Assembly (NCBI RefSeq): GCF_036884845.1
Contig: NZ_CP145732.1
Location: 1 to 64,000 of the forward strand
Direction of reading: 5' to 3'
Origin: Pseudomonas sp. MAG733B
GTDB lineage: Bacteria; Pseudomonadota; Gammaproteobacteria; Pseudomonadales; Pseudomonadaceae
DNA: 64,000 nt
In this document: one piece after another, positions 37,007 to 45,203 of the stretch
Layout of the letters: every line of letters starts with the position of its first letter
How positions within the stretch are numbered: position 1 is the stretch's first letter
Made by a program: the position numbers and the translations under genes
Notes under the pieces: model-generated
What the model was told of the DNA's origin: nothing
Seen by the model: the letters and a program-made list of their open reading frames with translations, nothing else
The model's database searches: none

Positions 37007-37686
37007 CAGCTGTGTCCCGGGCTGTAGCTGTAGCCGAGCCCGCGATGGGTCTGGATCGGCTCGGCGTCAGCCTTCACCAACCGCAACTTCGCGCGCACGC
37101 TCTTGATGTGGCTGTCGATGCTGCGCTCGTAGCCGGCATCGGCGGCCACGCCCAACGCATCGAGCAATTGCTCGCGGCTGAATACGCGTTCGGGTTGTTC
37201 GAGCAGACATTGCAGCAAGCGGAATTCGTGGCGGGTCAGGCTCAAGGCCTGGCCGCGATAGGTGATTTGCACGCGCTCGTTGTCGACGCGAAACAGTGTC
37301 GGCGCAGTTTCTGCCAGGTTTTTCGGTACCGCACGCTTGAGAATCGCCCGAACCCGCGCCGCCACTTCACGGGGGCTAAACGGCTTGACCACGTAGTCAT
37401 CGGCACCGATCTCCAGGCCCACCACACGATCGATTTCACCATCCCGAGCACTGAGAAACATCACCGGCACTTCGCTGAAGCGCCTCAATTGCTTACAGGT
37501 TTCGAAGCCACTGATGTCCGGCAGGCCGATGTCGAGGATGATCAGATCCGCCGGCGTCCGCCGCTGATGCTCCAGCGCCGCCGCACCCAGGGTCAGCCAC
37601 GTGGTCGTAAAGCCCTCGCCCTGCAAGGCAAAAATCAGGGTGTCGGCAATCGCCGCTTCGTCTTCGACAATCAGGATATGAGGCAT
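37006..37686 (-). CDS. creB: Response regulator CreB
   Basis: The 226-residue OmpR/PhoB-type regulator has a receiver domain with ILIVEDEAAIADTL, the phospho-acceptor in LIILDIGLPDISG and KPFSPRE. A winged-helix DNA-binding domain follows (about residues 125-222, ending THRGLGYSY). With CreC it controls creD and metabolic genes in E. coli, and beta-lactam responses in Pseudomonas. It is the first gene of the leftward creBCD set. Confidence 0.94.
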   Translation of the reverse strand: MPHILIVEDEAAIADTLIFALQGEGFTTTWLTLGAAALEHQRRTPADLIILDIGLPDISGFETCKQLRRFSEVPVMFLSARDGEIDRVVGLEIGADDYVVKPFSPREVAARVRAILKRAVPKNLAETAPTLFRVDNERVQITYRGQALSLTRHEFRLLQCLLEQPERVFSREQLLDALGVAADAGYERSIDSHIKSVRAKLRLVKADAEPIQTHRGLGYSYSPGHS

Positions 37687-37777
37687 GGCGTCCGGGCGTG
37701 GGGTTGAGTGGGCGAACGGTGACTCAAGGAGGAATCGGCGTCAATCCGGTTGGGTCTGTAGGACCTAGCAGTTCTGA

Positions 37778-37786
37778 TAGTAGGCA
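37778..37786 (+). promoter_or_regulatory. Conserved element upstream of short rhs genes (copy 1)
   Basis: TAGTAGGCA, with TCTG just before it, lies 71 bases before the first rhs start. The same sequence lies 70 bases before the second rhs start. It may be part of a shared promoter. No matching -35/-10 pair was identified. Confidence 0.4.
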
Positions 37787-37848
37787 ATGGCTGAAAACAG
37801 GTTGATGCTGTTAAGCCGCCCTTTCGGAACTGATACGGAGATTGGTCA

Positions 37849-38634
37849 ATGTCTACGAACTCGCGCAGAACGATCCTGTTGGCAACCGATCATCAGCACT
37901 CGGTACTGAGCGCTTTGGTCGCGACTCGGCCTCATCCCATCGCCTACACACCCTATGGTCATCGCCCAGCCGAAAACGGCTTGCTCAGCCTGCTTGGTTT
38001 CAACGGTGAACTGCCTGACCCGATGACAGGGCATTATCATTTGGGGAACGGGTATCGGCAGTTCAATCCAGTGTTGATGCGGTTTAATAGCCCGGATAGT
38101 TGGAGTCCATTCGGGGACGGTGGGTTGAATGCGTATGGGTATTGCGATGGGGATCCGAGAAACCGGGCAGATGCGACAGGGCATGTTTGGTGGATTACAA
38201 AGTTTCTCAGTCAGTTATTCGGTAGGAAGCCAAAGCTTCCACAGACGAAAAATGAAGTATCTAGAATTACTGACATAGAATCAAAGCCGAAAGCAGAGCA
38301 ACACAACTCAATGCGCCAAGAACAATACAACGCCGCAAAACCAGCCATAGGTCCCACAACACAAAAGATCGACACACAAACAACTGACCAACCCCCAACA
38401 CCTTTTTACATCGACAGGAGCAACAAAGCAGTTTTTAGACTTAACTATAATGAATATTATGTTGCCCGTTTCCCATTGACACCTGTTACTACCAAAAAAC
38501 TCACTGATCGCGGGGTCAACATTCACGCTAGCCTTTTCACTAACGATAAAGAAAAGGCTAATCTGGTTTTCCCTAACATAAACAGCACAAACAAACTCCT
38601 AGAGGCAGTTCGCATCAATCAACTGCAGCGTTGA
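37849..38634 (+). CDS. Short Rhs-core protein with AT-rich C-terminal tip
   Basis: The 261-residue protein has an Rhs-associated core (about residues 27-111, RPHPIAYTPYGHRPAENG through the SPDSWSPFG segment). An unrelated, lysine- and asparagine-rich tip follows (about 112-261). The tip's DNA is much more AT-rich than its neighbours, which suggests acquisition from elsewhere. Compared with the second rhs protein, about 65 residues are missing between MSTNSRRTIL and LATDHQHS, an in-frame internal deletion. GGAG precedes the ATG. Rhs tips are often toxins, but no immunity gene follows; the next gene is a convergent protease-like gene. The function is unknown. Confidence 0.8.
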   Translation: MSTNSRRTILLATDHQHSVLSALVATRPHPIAYTPYGHRPAENGLLSLLGFNGELPDPMTGHYHLGNGYRQFNPVLMRFNSPDSWSPFGDGGLNAYGYCDGDPRNRADATGHVWWITKFLSQLFGRKPKLPQTKNEVSRITDIESKPKAEQHNSMRQEQYNAAKPAIGPTTQKIDTQTTDQPPTPFYIDRSNKAVFRLNYNEYYVARFPLTPVTTKKLTDRGVNIHASLFTNDKEKANLVFPNINSTNKLLEAVRINQLQR

Positions 38635-38642
38635 AATACCTA

Positions 38643-39146
38643 TCAACAATGCGGCTTGTCCGCCGTAAACCTTCTCGCCGGATTCACCGCCGCGCCAAAC
38701 TCACGCAACGCCTTGGCTCCAATCAGCAGTGGATAATTAAAGCTGCTACGGTCAGTCAAATTGACCTCGACCGTGCGCTTCACATTGCCCAGGCACAACT
38801 CCAGATCGACCACTGGACGTTTGGTGGGCGCGGCGGTGTCTTCATCTTCGTCTTCTTCGGAGCGGGTCTTGATCTTGCTGATTCGCGCGATCTTGTGCTC
38901 ATAGACCTTGTTGCTCGCGTCCTTGGTGGCTAGGCGGAAACGTACCCAGTCTTCGCCGTCGCGGGTGAAGGTTTCGATGTCCTTCGCCGACAGCGACGCC
39001 GTCAGTGCGCCAGTGTCCATTTTGGCCTTGAGCACTTCACCGCCGATTTCCGGCAGCGCGATGTATTCGTAACGGCCGTACAGGGTCGGTTCGGCGGCCA
39101 TGACCGGCAGGGCGATGAGGGAAAGCAGTGCAAGAAGGGATTTCAC
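38643..39146 (-). CDS. RimB-like/DUF785 retropepsin-fold protein, exported
   Basis: The 167-residue protein has a cleavable signal peptide (to about AEP, residue 21). Its domain belongs to the family called ATP-dependent zinc protease (PF05618), with the retropepsin-like motif KMDTGALTASL. The YPLLIGAKALREF block contains the family's hydrophobic-Gly motif. An acidic insert (RSEEDEDED) is unusual. The GTG at 39146 is chosen because GGAAG lies 8 bases upstream and the signal peptide starts there; an ATG at 39161 lacks a ribosome-binding site. Substrate and partner are unknown. Confidence 0.82.
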   Translation of the reverse strand: MKSLLALLSLIALPVMAAEPTLYGRYEYIALPEIGGEVLKAKMDTGALTASLSAKDIETFTRDGEDWVRFRLATKDASNKVYEHKIARISKIKTRSEEDEDEDTAAPTKRPVVDLELCLGNVKRTVEVNLTDRSSFNYPLLIGAKALREFGAAVNPARRFTADKPHC

Positions 39147-39311
39147 GTAATGGGCTTCCATGAGAAGTGAGCAGCGGGATTTTAGACCGTTGTTCGCATG
39201 ATCGTTCCCACGAGGTTAGCGGCACGCAGGTGAAACATTCGTCAGCACCGATTTGGCCTGCCGCCCGAAGCTGCTTATCATGGCGCGCCCAAACGCTTTC
39301 AAGAGTTGCCT

Positions 39312-40199
39312 ATGCGCCGCCTGCTCACCGGCTGTTTCGTTATCCTGCTGCTGTTGCTCAACACCCTGGTTCTGATCGGACCGTTGATGGTGTTTGCCCT
39401 GCTCAAACTGGTCCTGTCCGGGCGCTTTCGCGATTACGCCTCCACGGCGGTGATGTGGATCGCCGAGACCTGGTCGGAAATCGACAAGCTGATTTTCCGC
39501 TTCTGCATCCCCACCCAATGGGACATTCGCGGTGGCGACGATCTGAGGCGCGACACGTCGTATCTGGTGATCAGCAACCACCAATCCTGGGTTGATATCC
39601 CGGCATTGATCCAGACGCTGAACCGACGCACGCCGTTCTTCAAATTCTTCCTCAAGAAAGAACTGATCTGGGTGCCGTTCCTGGGCCTGGCATGGTGGGC
39701 GCTGGATTACCCGTTCATGAAGCGCTACAGCAAGGCGTTCCTGGCGAAGCATCCGGAGTTGGCCGGGAAGGATCTGGAGATCACAAAACAGGCTTGCGAG
39801 CTGTTCAAGCGGCAGCCGGTGACGGTCGTTAACTATCTGGAAGGCACGCGTTTTACCGCCGCCAAAAGCGCTCAGCAGCAATCACCGTTCACTCACCTGC
39901 TCAGGCCAAAGGCTGGCGGTGTGGCGTTTGTGCTGGCGGCGATGGGCGAACAGCTGGATGCGATTCTCGACGTGACTGTGGTTTACCCGCAGCAGGCAAT
40001 CCCGGGATTCTGGGATTTGATCAGCGGCAACGTGCCGAGGGTGATCATCGACATCAAGACCCGCGACCTCGACCCGGCGCTGTGGCAAGGCGATTACGAA
40101 AACGACCCGCAGTTTCGTGAAACGGTCCAGGACTGGGTCAACCAGCTCTGGACCGAGAAGGACCAACGCATCGACGCCTTGCGCGCCGAAAGCCGCTGA
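39312..40199 (+). CDS. Membrane acyltransferase, YihG/PlsC family
   Basis: The 295-residue protein has an N-terminal transmembrane helix (about residues 5-35) and an acyltransferase domain. NHQSWVD at about 88-94 is the HX4D catalytic motif, and EGTRF is the second conserved motif. It probably transfers an acyl group to lysophospholipid or a similar acceptor at the inner membrane. The ATG at 39312 follows AAGAG; an in-frame TTG at 39306 is less likely. It ends directly against the convergent DUF2780 gene. Confidence 0.87.
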   Translation: MRRLLTGCFVILLLLLNTLVLIGPLMVFALLKLVLSGRFRDYASTAVMWIAETWSEIDKLIFRFCIPTQWDIRGGDDLRRDTSYLVISNHQSWVDIPALIQTLNRRTPFFKFFLKKELIWVPFLGLAWWALDYPFMKRYSKAFLAKHPELAGKDLEITKQACELFKRQPVTVVNYLEGTRFTAAKSAQQQSPFTHLLRPKAGGVAFVLAAMGEQLDAILDVTVVYPQQAIPGFWDLISGNVPRVIIDIKTRDLDPALWQGDYENDPQFRETVQDWVNQLWTEKDQRIDALRAESR

Positions 40200-40757
40200 T
40201 CAGCTACCAGTAACGCCAGTGCCCCAGATTCCGCCCAGGCTTTGCAGCAGCGAACCGCCAACGCCTTGCTGACCGAGGTATTGCAGGATCACCGGGGCAA
40301 ACTGGCCGATCATGCCGCTGTCCATGCCCAAGGCGCTGAAGGCGTTGTTCAGGTCATTGGTGTCCTTGACATTGCCCAGGGCATTATCCAGCCCGGCGGC
40401 CTTGCCGCTGGAACCGAGCAAACCGGCCAGTGCGCCCAACTCGCCGCCGCCCGACAGCTTGTCGATGCCCGGCACGCTTTTGGCCAGTTCCGAATAGTCG
40501 GTCGAGCTCAACTGATTCTTCGCCAACCCCAGCATCGCGCCAGTGCCGCCGACGGCTTGTTGCGGCGTTACGTTCAATTGACTGAGTGCGCCCAACAGGT
40601 CCGCTGTTTCCGAGGTGGGCGCTGCGTCGGTCGCCGCGTTGCCACCCTTCATGCCGGCAATGGCATTGGCCGCATCGCCCAGGCTGAACTGAGCAAAGAC
40701 CGGGCTGGCGGCCAGAGTCATGAGTGATGCCAGTGCAAAACCGCGTGAAATCTTCAT
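40200..40757 (-). CDS. DUF2780-type exported protein
   Basis: The 185-residue protein has a signal peptide (residues 1 to about 22, ending VFA). The mature part is low-complexity, rich in Gly, Ala, Leu and Ser, and contains repeated short helices such as GELGALAGLLGSSGKAAGLD. It matches the DUF2780 family by composition and layout, and no function is known. GAGG precedes the ATG at 40757. Its stop codon immediately abuts the convergent acyltransferase stop at 40199. Confidence 0.8.
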   Translation of the reverse strand: MKISRGFALASLMTLAASPVFAQFSLGDAANAIAGMKGGNAATDAAPTSETADLLGALSQLNVTPQQAVGGTGAMLGLAKNQLSSTDYSELAKSVPGIDKLSGGGELGALAGLLGSSGKAAGLDNALGNVKDTNDLNNAFSALGMDSGMIGQFAPVILQYLGQQGVGGSLLQSLGGIWGTGVTGS

Positions 40758-40779
40758 TCAGACATCCTCTTGCATCATG

Positions 40780-40800
40780 AAAAACGCCCGATTGAGGGCG
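40780..40800 (-). terminator. Terminator-like hairpin in the DUF2780 leader
   Basis: Read leftward, CGCCC-TCAATC-GGGCG is followed by TTTTT, then ATG-containing leader and the GAGG site of the DUF2780 gene, all within 43 bases of its start. It may be an attenuator or an unrelated remnant. Confidence 0.4.
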
Positions 40801-40900
40801 CAAAGCTGCCGATTTGACCGGGTCGACGCGGGCATGTTCCTCAGGTCCCCACCCGCTCGTCATAAAGCGGTCCGGAAGAAGGCGACACTATCAGATCTGC

Positions 40901-40909
40901 TAGTAGGCA
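40901..40909 (+). promoter_or_regulatory. Conserved element upstream of short rhs genes (copy 2)
   Basis: TAGTAGGCA, again preceded by TCTG, lies 70 bases before the second rhs start. It mirrors the copy at 37778 and supports the start chosen at 40971. Confidence 0.4.
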
Positions 40910-40970
40910 GCCCTGGTGGATTGCTCCACAGTAGAACCCTGGATTGATGAATTCATTCAGGAACACGACC

Positions 40971-42098
40971 ATGCTGCCTGATCGCGAAACGTTCCTCTCA
41001 CGCTATCACTACGACGCTCGGGACCAACTGATTGATTCGACTCCCTCGACGCAGCCCCCAATCCGGCGCTTTTACCTGAAAGATCGTCTGGCCACAGAAA
41101 TACAAGGTACGGTGCAGCGTTCGATCATGCAGCACGATGATCAACTGCTGGCACAGCAATTGCGCCAGAACGGCGCAGTGGAAGCGCACTTGCTTGCCAC
41201 CGATCAACAGCGTTCGGCGCTGAACGTACTCGACGTCACACGGCCGCATCCCATTGCCTACACGCCCTATGGTCATCGCCCAGCGGAAAACGGATTGCTC
41301 AGCCTGCTCGGATTCAACGGCGAACGGGCGGATCCAGTGACGGGGTGTTATTTGTTGGGGAATGGTTATCGGGCGTTTAACCCAGTATTAATGCGGTTTA
41401 ACAGTCCGGACAGTTGGAGTCCGTTTGGGAGGGGCGGGCTGAATACTTATGCCTATTGTTTGGGGGATCCGGTAAATTGGAGCGATCAGAGCGGACATTT
41501 CGGCAACCTTTTTAAAGGTCTCTTGAATTTATTGAAACTCAGAACACCGCGTATGGCACGAGCCGATCTGGCATATGAAAAGACTAAGCAGATGGATAAA
41601 ACTCTATTCGCGGCAAAAATGCCCACGGCGCCACCCAAGACGACATCCTCTTCGATTTACTCAAGCGCCAGAGCAGAAAGTTCCTCAGGCCAGCCTTCTT
41701 CTGGCTACGCAAGTATTCAATCGTATAGCAGCGTCGACACTTCTTTCGCACCGTCTCCTCATCACCCACCCCCAGGAAGTACTCGGTCGGAATCTTACTT
41801 CTCAGCTCGGTATACAGATAGGCTACCCACTGGAAGGTCCATTGAAGATATCGGTAGTTGGGTCGGCTCAACCGTAGGTATGCCTAATAAAGAAATGACG
41901 GCGGCAATGCAAACTTCACCCACTGGATACCCTACGTCGGCAAACGAACACATCGCCATCCAATTCGCAGGTCAACGCATTAGCCGCAACATCGGCGCGA
42001 ACACTGGAATATACGCACGAGGAAAGTTCCTAACTCCCCTAGATGACTTGCGCGAAAAATTTTTTAATAAAAAAATGTCTCAACTCAGAAAAAAATAA
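40971..42098 (+). CDS. Short Rhs-core protein with Ser-rich C-terminal tip
   Basis: The 375-residue protein has an N-terminal YD-repeat-like section (about residues 9-75, FLSRYHYDARDQLI). The Rhs-associated core follows (about 90-175, HPIAYTPYGHRPAENGLLS to the DQSGHF end). The tip (about 176-375) is Ser/Pro-rich and unlike the first rhs tip. The ATG at 40971 has AGGAA 7 bases upstream; an ATG at 40947 is also in frame. No immunity gene follows, only a bidirectional terminator. Such proteins are common in fluorescent pseudomonads, but their role is unknown. Confidence 0.8.
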   Translation: MLPDRETFLSRYHYDARDQLIDSTPSTQPPIRRFYLKDRLATEIQGTVQRSIMQHDDQLLAQQLRQNGAVEAHLLATDQQRSALNVLDVTRPHPIAYTPYGHRPAENGLLSLLGFNGERADPVTGCYLLGNGYRAFNPVLMRFNSPDSWSPFGRGGLNTYAYCLGDPVNWSDQSGHFGNLFKGLLNLLKLRTPRMARADLAYEKTKQMDKTLFAAKMPTAPPKTTSSSIYSSARAESSSGQPSSGYASIQSYSSVDTSFAPSPHHPPPGSTRSESYFSARYTDRLPTGRSIEDIGSWVGSTVGMPNKEMTAAMQTSPTGYPTSANEHIAIQFAGQRISRNIGANTGIYARGKFLTPLDDLREKFFNKKMSQLRKK

Positions 42099-42116
42099 CC
42101 GAAAAAACAATGCAAC

Positions 42117-42143
42117 AAAACGGCGACCGAAGGTCGCCGTTTT
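42117..42143. terminator. Bidirectional rho-independent terminator
   Basis: AAAACGGCGACC and GGTCGCCGTTTT form a perfect 12-bp stem with a GAA loop. It lies between the convergent rhs gene and fdhA, with A tracts on the left and T tracts on the right. Confidence 0.95.
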
Positions 42144-42158
42144 GTTTTGCGTCAACGC

Positions 42159-43358
42159 TTACGCCGCACTAAACAACTTATGCGGATCAATCACAAACTT
42201 CTTCGGCACGCCTGCATCGAACTCGCCATATCCCTCAGGCGCCTGATCCAGACTGATGACCTGCACGCCCACTACTTCGGCGATGTTGATACGGTCCCAC
42301 ATGATCGCCTGCATCAGCTGGCGGTTGTACTTCATGACCGGGGTCTGGCCGGTGTGGAAGCTGTGGGATTTGGCCCAGCCGAGGCCGAAGCGGATGCTCA
42401 GGCTGCCCATTTTCGCGGCAGCGTCGACGGCGCCCGGATCTTCAGTCACGTAGAGACCCGGGATGCCGATCTTGCCTGCCACACGCACCACGCCCATTAG
42501 CGAGTTGAGTACGGTGGCCGGGGCTTCGTGTTTGACGCCGTCATGGCCGTGGCCGCGGGCTTCGAAGCCGACGGCGTCGACGGCGCAATCCACTTCCGGT
42601 TCGCCCAGCAGCGCGGCGATTTGCTCGTGCAGCGGGGTGTCGAGGGACAAGTCGGCGATTTCGAAACCCTGGGCCTTGGCGTGAGCCAGGCGGACGGTGT
42701 TGACGTCACCGACGATCACCACCGCAGCGCCCAGCAGGCGAGCGGAAGCGGCAGCCGCCAGACCGACCGGGCCGGCACCTGCGATGTAAACGGTGCTGCC
42801 CGGGCCGACGCCGGCGGTCACGGCACCGTGGTAGCCGGTTGGCAGGATGTCGGAGAGGCAGGTCAGGTCACGGATTTTTTCCATGGCGCGATCGCGATCT
42901 GGCAGTTTCAGCAAGTTGAAGTCGGCGTACGGCACCAGCGCGTATTCAGCCTGGCCGCCCGTCCAGTCGCCCATGTCGACGTAACCGTAGGCACCGCCCG
43001 GACGTGCCGGGTTAACGCTCAGGCACACGCCGGTGTGCATTTCCTTGCAGGAACGGCAGCGTCCGCAAGCCACGTTGAACGGAACAGACACCAGATCGCC
43101 GATTTGCAGGTTTTCGACGTCACGGCCCTTCTCGATGACTTCACCGGTGATTTCGTGACCCAGGACCAGACCGGTTTGAGCGGTGGTACGACCGCGCACC
43201 ATGTGCTGGTCGGAACCACAGATGTTGGTGGAGACCACACGCAGGATGACGGCGTGCTCGATCTTCCTGCCGCGCGGGTCCTGCATTTTCGGATAGTCGA
43301 TTTTCTGTACTTCGACCTTGCCAGCGCCGAGATACACCACACCACGATTGCCAGACAT
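42159..43358 (-). CDS. fdhA: Glutathione-independent formaldehyde dehydrogenase
   Basis: The 399-residue zinc alcohol dehydrogenase-family enzyme oxidises formaldehyde to formate with tightly bound NAD. Zinc ligands are seen in NICGSDQH (about residues 45-52), GHEITGEVIE, and the structural cluster CGRCRSCKEMHTGVC. The nucleotide-binding motif is GAGPVGLAAA. It disposes of formaldehyde released by betaine demethylation (dimethylglycine and sarcosine steps). It is the last gene of the leftward fdhA end of the catabolic cluster. GAGGTG precedes the ATG at 43358. Confidence 0.95.
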   Translation of the reverse strand: MSGNRGVVYLGAGKVEVQKIDYPKMQDPRGRKIEHAVILRVVSTNICGSDQHMVRGRTTAQTGLVLGHEITGEVIEKGRDVENLQIGDLVSVPFNVACGRCRSCKEMHTGVCLSVNPARPGGAYGYVDMGDWTGGQAEYALVPYADFNLLKLPDRDRAMEKIRDLTCLSDILPTGYHGAVTAGVGPGSTVYIAGAGPVGLAAAASARLLGAAVVIVGDVNTVRLAHAKAQGFEIADLSLDTPLHEQIAALLGEPEVDCAVDAVGFEARGHGHDGVKHEAPATVLNSLMGVVRVAGKIGIPGLYVTEDPGAVDAAAKMGSLSIRFGLGWAKSHSFHTGQTPVMKYNRQLMQAIMWDRINIAEVVGVQVISLDQAPEGYGEFDAGVPKKFVIDPHKLFSAA

Positions 43359-43462
43359 GCTTTCACCTCGCTGTTGTTTTTATGGAACCGCGTTGCCCAG
43401 GCAGGCAGCGCGTTAAGTGCTCGGGTTATTGCCTGTGTGTCTTGTGTTGTCTGTTATGGCCT

Positions 43463-43528
43463 CTTCGCGAGCAAGCCCGCTCCCACATTTGAGCGCGTTT
43501 CCCTGTGGGAGCGGGCTTGCTCGCGAAG
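43463..43528. repeat. REP doublet, class GTGGGAGCGGGCTTGCTCGC
   Basis: Inverted REP units lie between purU and fdhA, ending 5 bases before the purU stop. Confidence 0.92.
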
Positions 43529-43533
43529 GCAAT

Positions 43534-44391
43534 CTAGAGAACGACCGTTCTGTTCGCGTTAAGGAACACACGGCGCTCAATGTGATACCCAACCGCCCGC
43601 GCCAAGGTCAGGCCTTCAATGTCGCGCCCCTTGGCAATCAGGTCTTCCGGATAATGACTGTGATCCACCACCTCGACGCCCTGGGCAATGATCGGCCCTT
43701 CATCGAGGTCGTTGTTGATGTAATGCGCCGTCGCGCCGACCAGTTTCACGCCCTTGTTGTAAGCCTGGTGATAAGGCTTGGCACCCTTGAAACCCGGCAA
43801 CAACGAGTGGTGAATGTTGATCGCCTTGCCATCGAGTTTGCGGCACAGCTCCGGCGACAAGACCTGCATGTAGCGGGCAAGAATCACCAGTTCAGCACCG
43901 GCTTCCTCGATCACCTGCAACACCTGACGCTCTTGCGACGGCTTGTCGTTCGGGTCGAGCGGGAAGTGGTAGTACGGAATCTGGTGCCAGTCGGCCAGCG
44001 GCTTGAGGTCCGGGTGGTTTGAGACCACGGCGGCCACGTCCATCGACAATTGGCCGATGCGCTGGCGGTAAAGCAAATCGTTGAGGCAGTGATCGGCCTT
44101 GGAGACCATGATCACCACTTTCGGTCGATAGTGCGGCGGGGTCAGTTCGAAGATCATGCCGAACGATTCGCCGCGCTCCTGCAAACCGGCGCGAAACGAC
44201 TGCTCGTCGAAGCCATCCGGTTGGCGAAATTCCACGCGAATGAAGAAACGACCCGAGAGCCGGTCATCAAACGAGTGGTGTTCGGTGACGTAGCAGCCCT
44301 GCTCGAACAGAAAGCGGGTCACCGCGTCCACCGTGCCGAGCACGCTGGGGCAGTCGGCGGTCAAGATCCATGTGTCTGGGGCGCGGCTCAT
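43534..44391 (-). CDS. purU: Formyltetrahydrofolate deformylase
   Basis: The 285-residue enzyme hydrolyses 10-formyl-THF to THF and formate. It has an N-terminal ACT-like domain (about residues 7-80) and a formyltransferase-fold domain with NIHHSLLPGFKGAKPYHQA and the ATAHYINNDLDEGPII block, which carries the catalytic Asn/His/Asp. In this cluster it recycles THF loaded with C1 units from sarcosine oxidation. It follows soxG by 25 bases. A second purU elsewhere in the genome would be usual in pseudomonads. Confidence 0.95.
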   Translation of the reverse strand: MSRAPDTWILTADCPSVLGTVDAVTRFLFEQGCYVTEHHSFDDRLSGRFFIRVEFRQPDGFDEQSFRAGLQERGESFGMIFELTPPHYRPKVVIMVSKADHCLNDLLYRQRIGQLSMDVAAVVSNHPDLKPLADWHQIPYYHFPLDPNDKPSQERQVLQVIEEAGAELVILARYMQVLSPELCRKLDGKAINIHHSLLPGFKGAKPYHQAYNKGVKLVGATAHYINNDLDEGPIIAQGVEVVDHSHYPEDLIAKGRDIEGLTLARAVGYHIERRVFLNANRTVVL

Positions 44392-44416
44392 AGTGCGGTG
44401 ACTCCTTTAACGATCA

Positions 44417-45049
44417 TTAGGCCTGAACGCTGAGGCCGAATTCAGCGGCCGCATCCTGCAGCCACAACCACCAGTAATCCGAGAAGCTGCGACGGATCAG
44501 CAGTTCCCAAGTGTCTTCGCCGGTGTGGCGGATCACCAGTTGCGATTTGGCAAACACCGTGCCGACGGCTTTGCCCACCGGGAAGCTGTTCGGGTGCACG
44601 TCGTAGCTCGTGGATTTCATCAGCAACTGGCGCACGTTCGGGCCGCTCAGTTCGAGGATCTGCTGACCACCGCTGACGTTGACGATCTGGATGTGCAAGT
44701 CGCCCAGCGCTTCACGCAGTTTTTGCTCGGCGGCGAACTCTTCACCGGTCGGCACGATCAGCAGCCATTCATCCGGCCCCATCCATTGCAGGCTGGTTTC
44801 GCCTTTGACGATGACGGTCAGTGCACCCGGCAATTCGATGCCGAGCGCCTTGTGCACGCCGGCGGCAAACGCGGCATCGTGGCCATCGCCACGAATGGTC
44901 AGGTGGCCGAGGAGTTTTTTCTCACGCACGGTCACACCGGCGTTCTTGCGACCCTTGCCGACCAGGCTGGCGAGGTCGGCGTGATGCAGCGACGACTCGG
45001 CCTTGGCCCCGGTGGTTGGGCGTTGTTGGTAAACATTGGCTGCGGTCAT
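44417..45049 (-). CDS. soxG: Sarcosine oxidase gamma subunit
   Basis: The 210-residue subunit belongs to the heterotetrameric sarcosine oxidase, which converts sarcosine to glycine and 5,10-methylene-THF. It has the GcvT-like fold of the family; GPDEWLLIVP and VNVSGGQQILELSGPNVRQL are conserved. The ATG at 45049 follows AAAGG. The frame is open much further upstream through REP DNA, and that extension is rejected. A REP doublet separates it from soxA. Confidence 0.93.
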   Translation of the reverse strand: MTAANVYQQRPTTGAKAESSLHHADLASLVGKGRKNAGVTVREKKLLGHLTIRGDGHDAAFAAGVHKALGIELPGALTVIVKGETSLQWMGPDEWLLIVPTGEEFAAEQKLREALGDLHIQIVNVSGGQQILELSGPNVRQLLMKSTSYDVHPNSFPVGKAVGTVFAKSQLVIRHTGEDTWELLIRRSFSDYWWLWLQDAAAEFGLSVQA

Positions 45050-45102
45050 AAAGCACCTTTCCTGAATTCTGTTGGTTCTAGCCTTGTGGTGGCTGAACTG
45101 CC

Positions 45103-45172
45103 GCCTTCGCGAGCAAGCCCGCTCCCACATTCGACCGCGATCCCCTGTGGGAGCGGGCTTGCTCGCGAAAGC
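45103..45172. repeat. REP doublet, class GTGGGAGCGGGCTTGCTCGC
   Basis: Inverted REP units lie in the 154-base gap between soxA and soxG, inside what should be one operon. It could lower the level of soxG-purU message. Confidence 0.92.
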
Positions 45173-45203
45173 GGCAGCCCAAACACCATAGGATCCGAGT
45201 TCA

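Noticed and set aside
35419..37848. Cre-tag (TTCAC-N6-TTCAC) before creD or creB
   Set aside because: No such direct repeat was seen on the coding strand upstream of either gene, though regulation by CreB is still likely from family knowledge.
40944..40970. Upstream starts (TTG 40944, ATG 40947) for the second rhs gene
   Set aside because: They lack a good ribosome-binding site, whereas ATG 40971 has AGGAA at 7 bases and keeps the same distance to TAGTAGGCA as in the first rhs gene.
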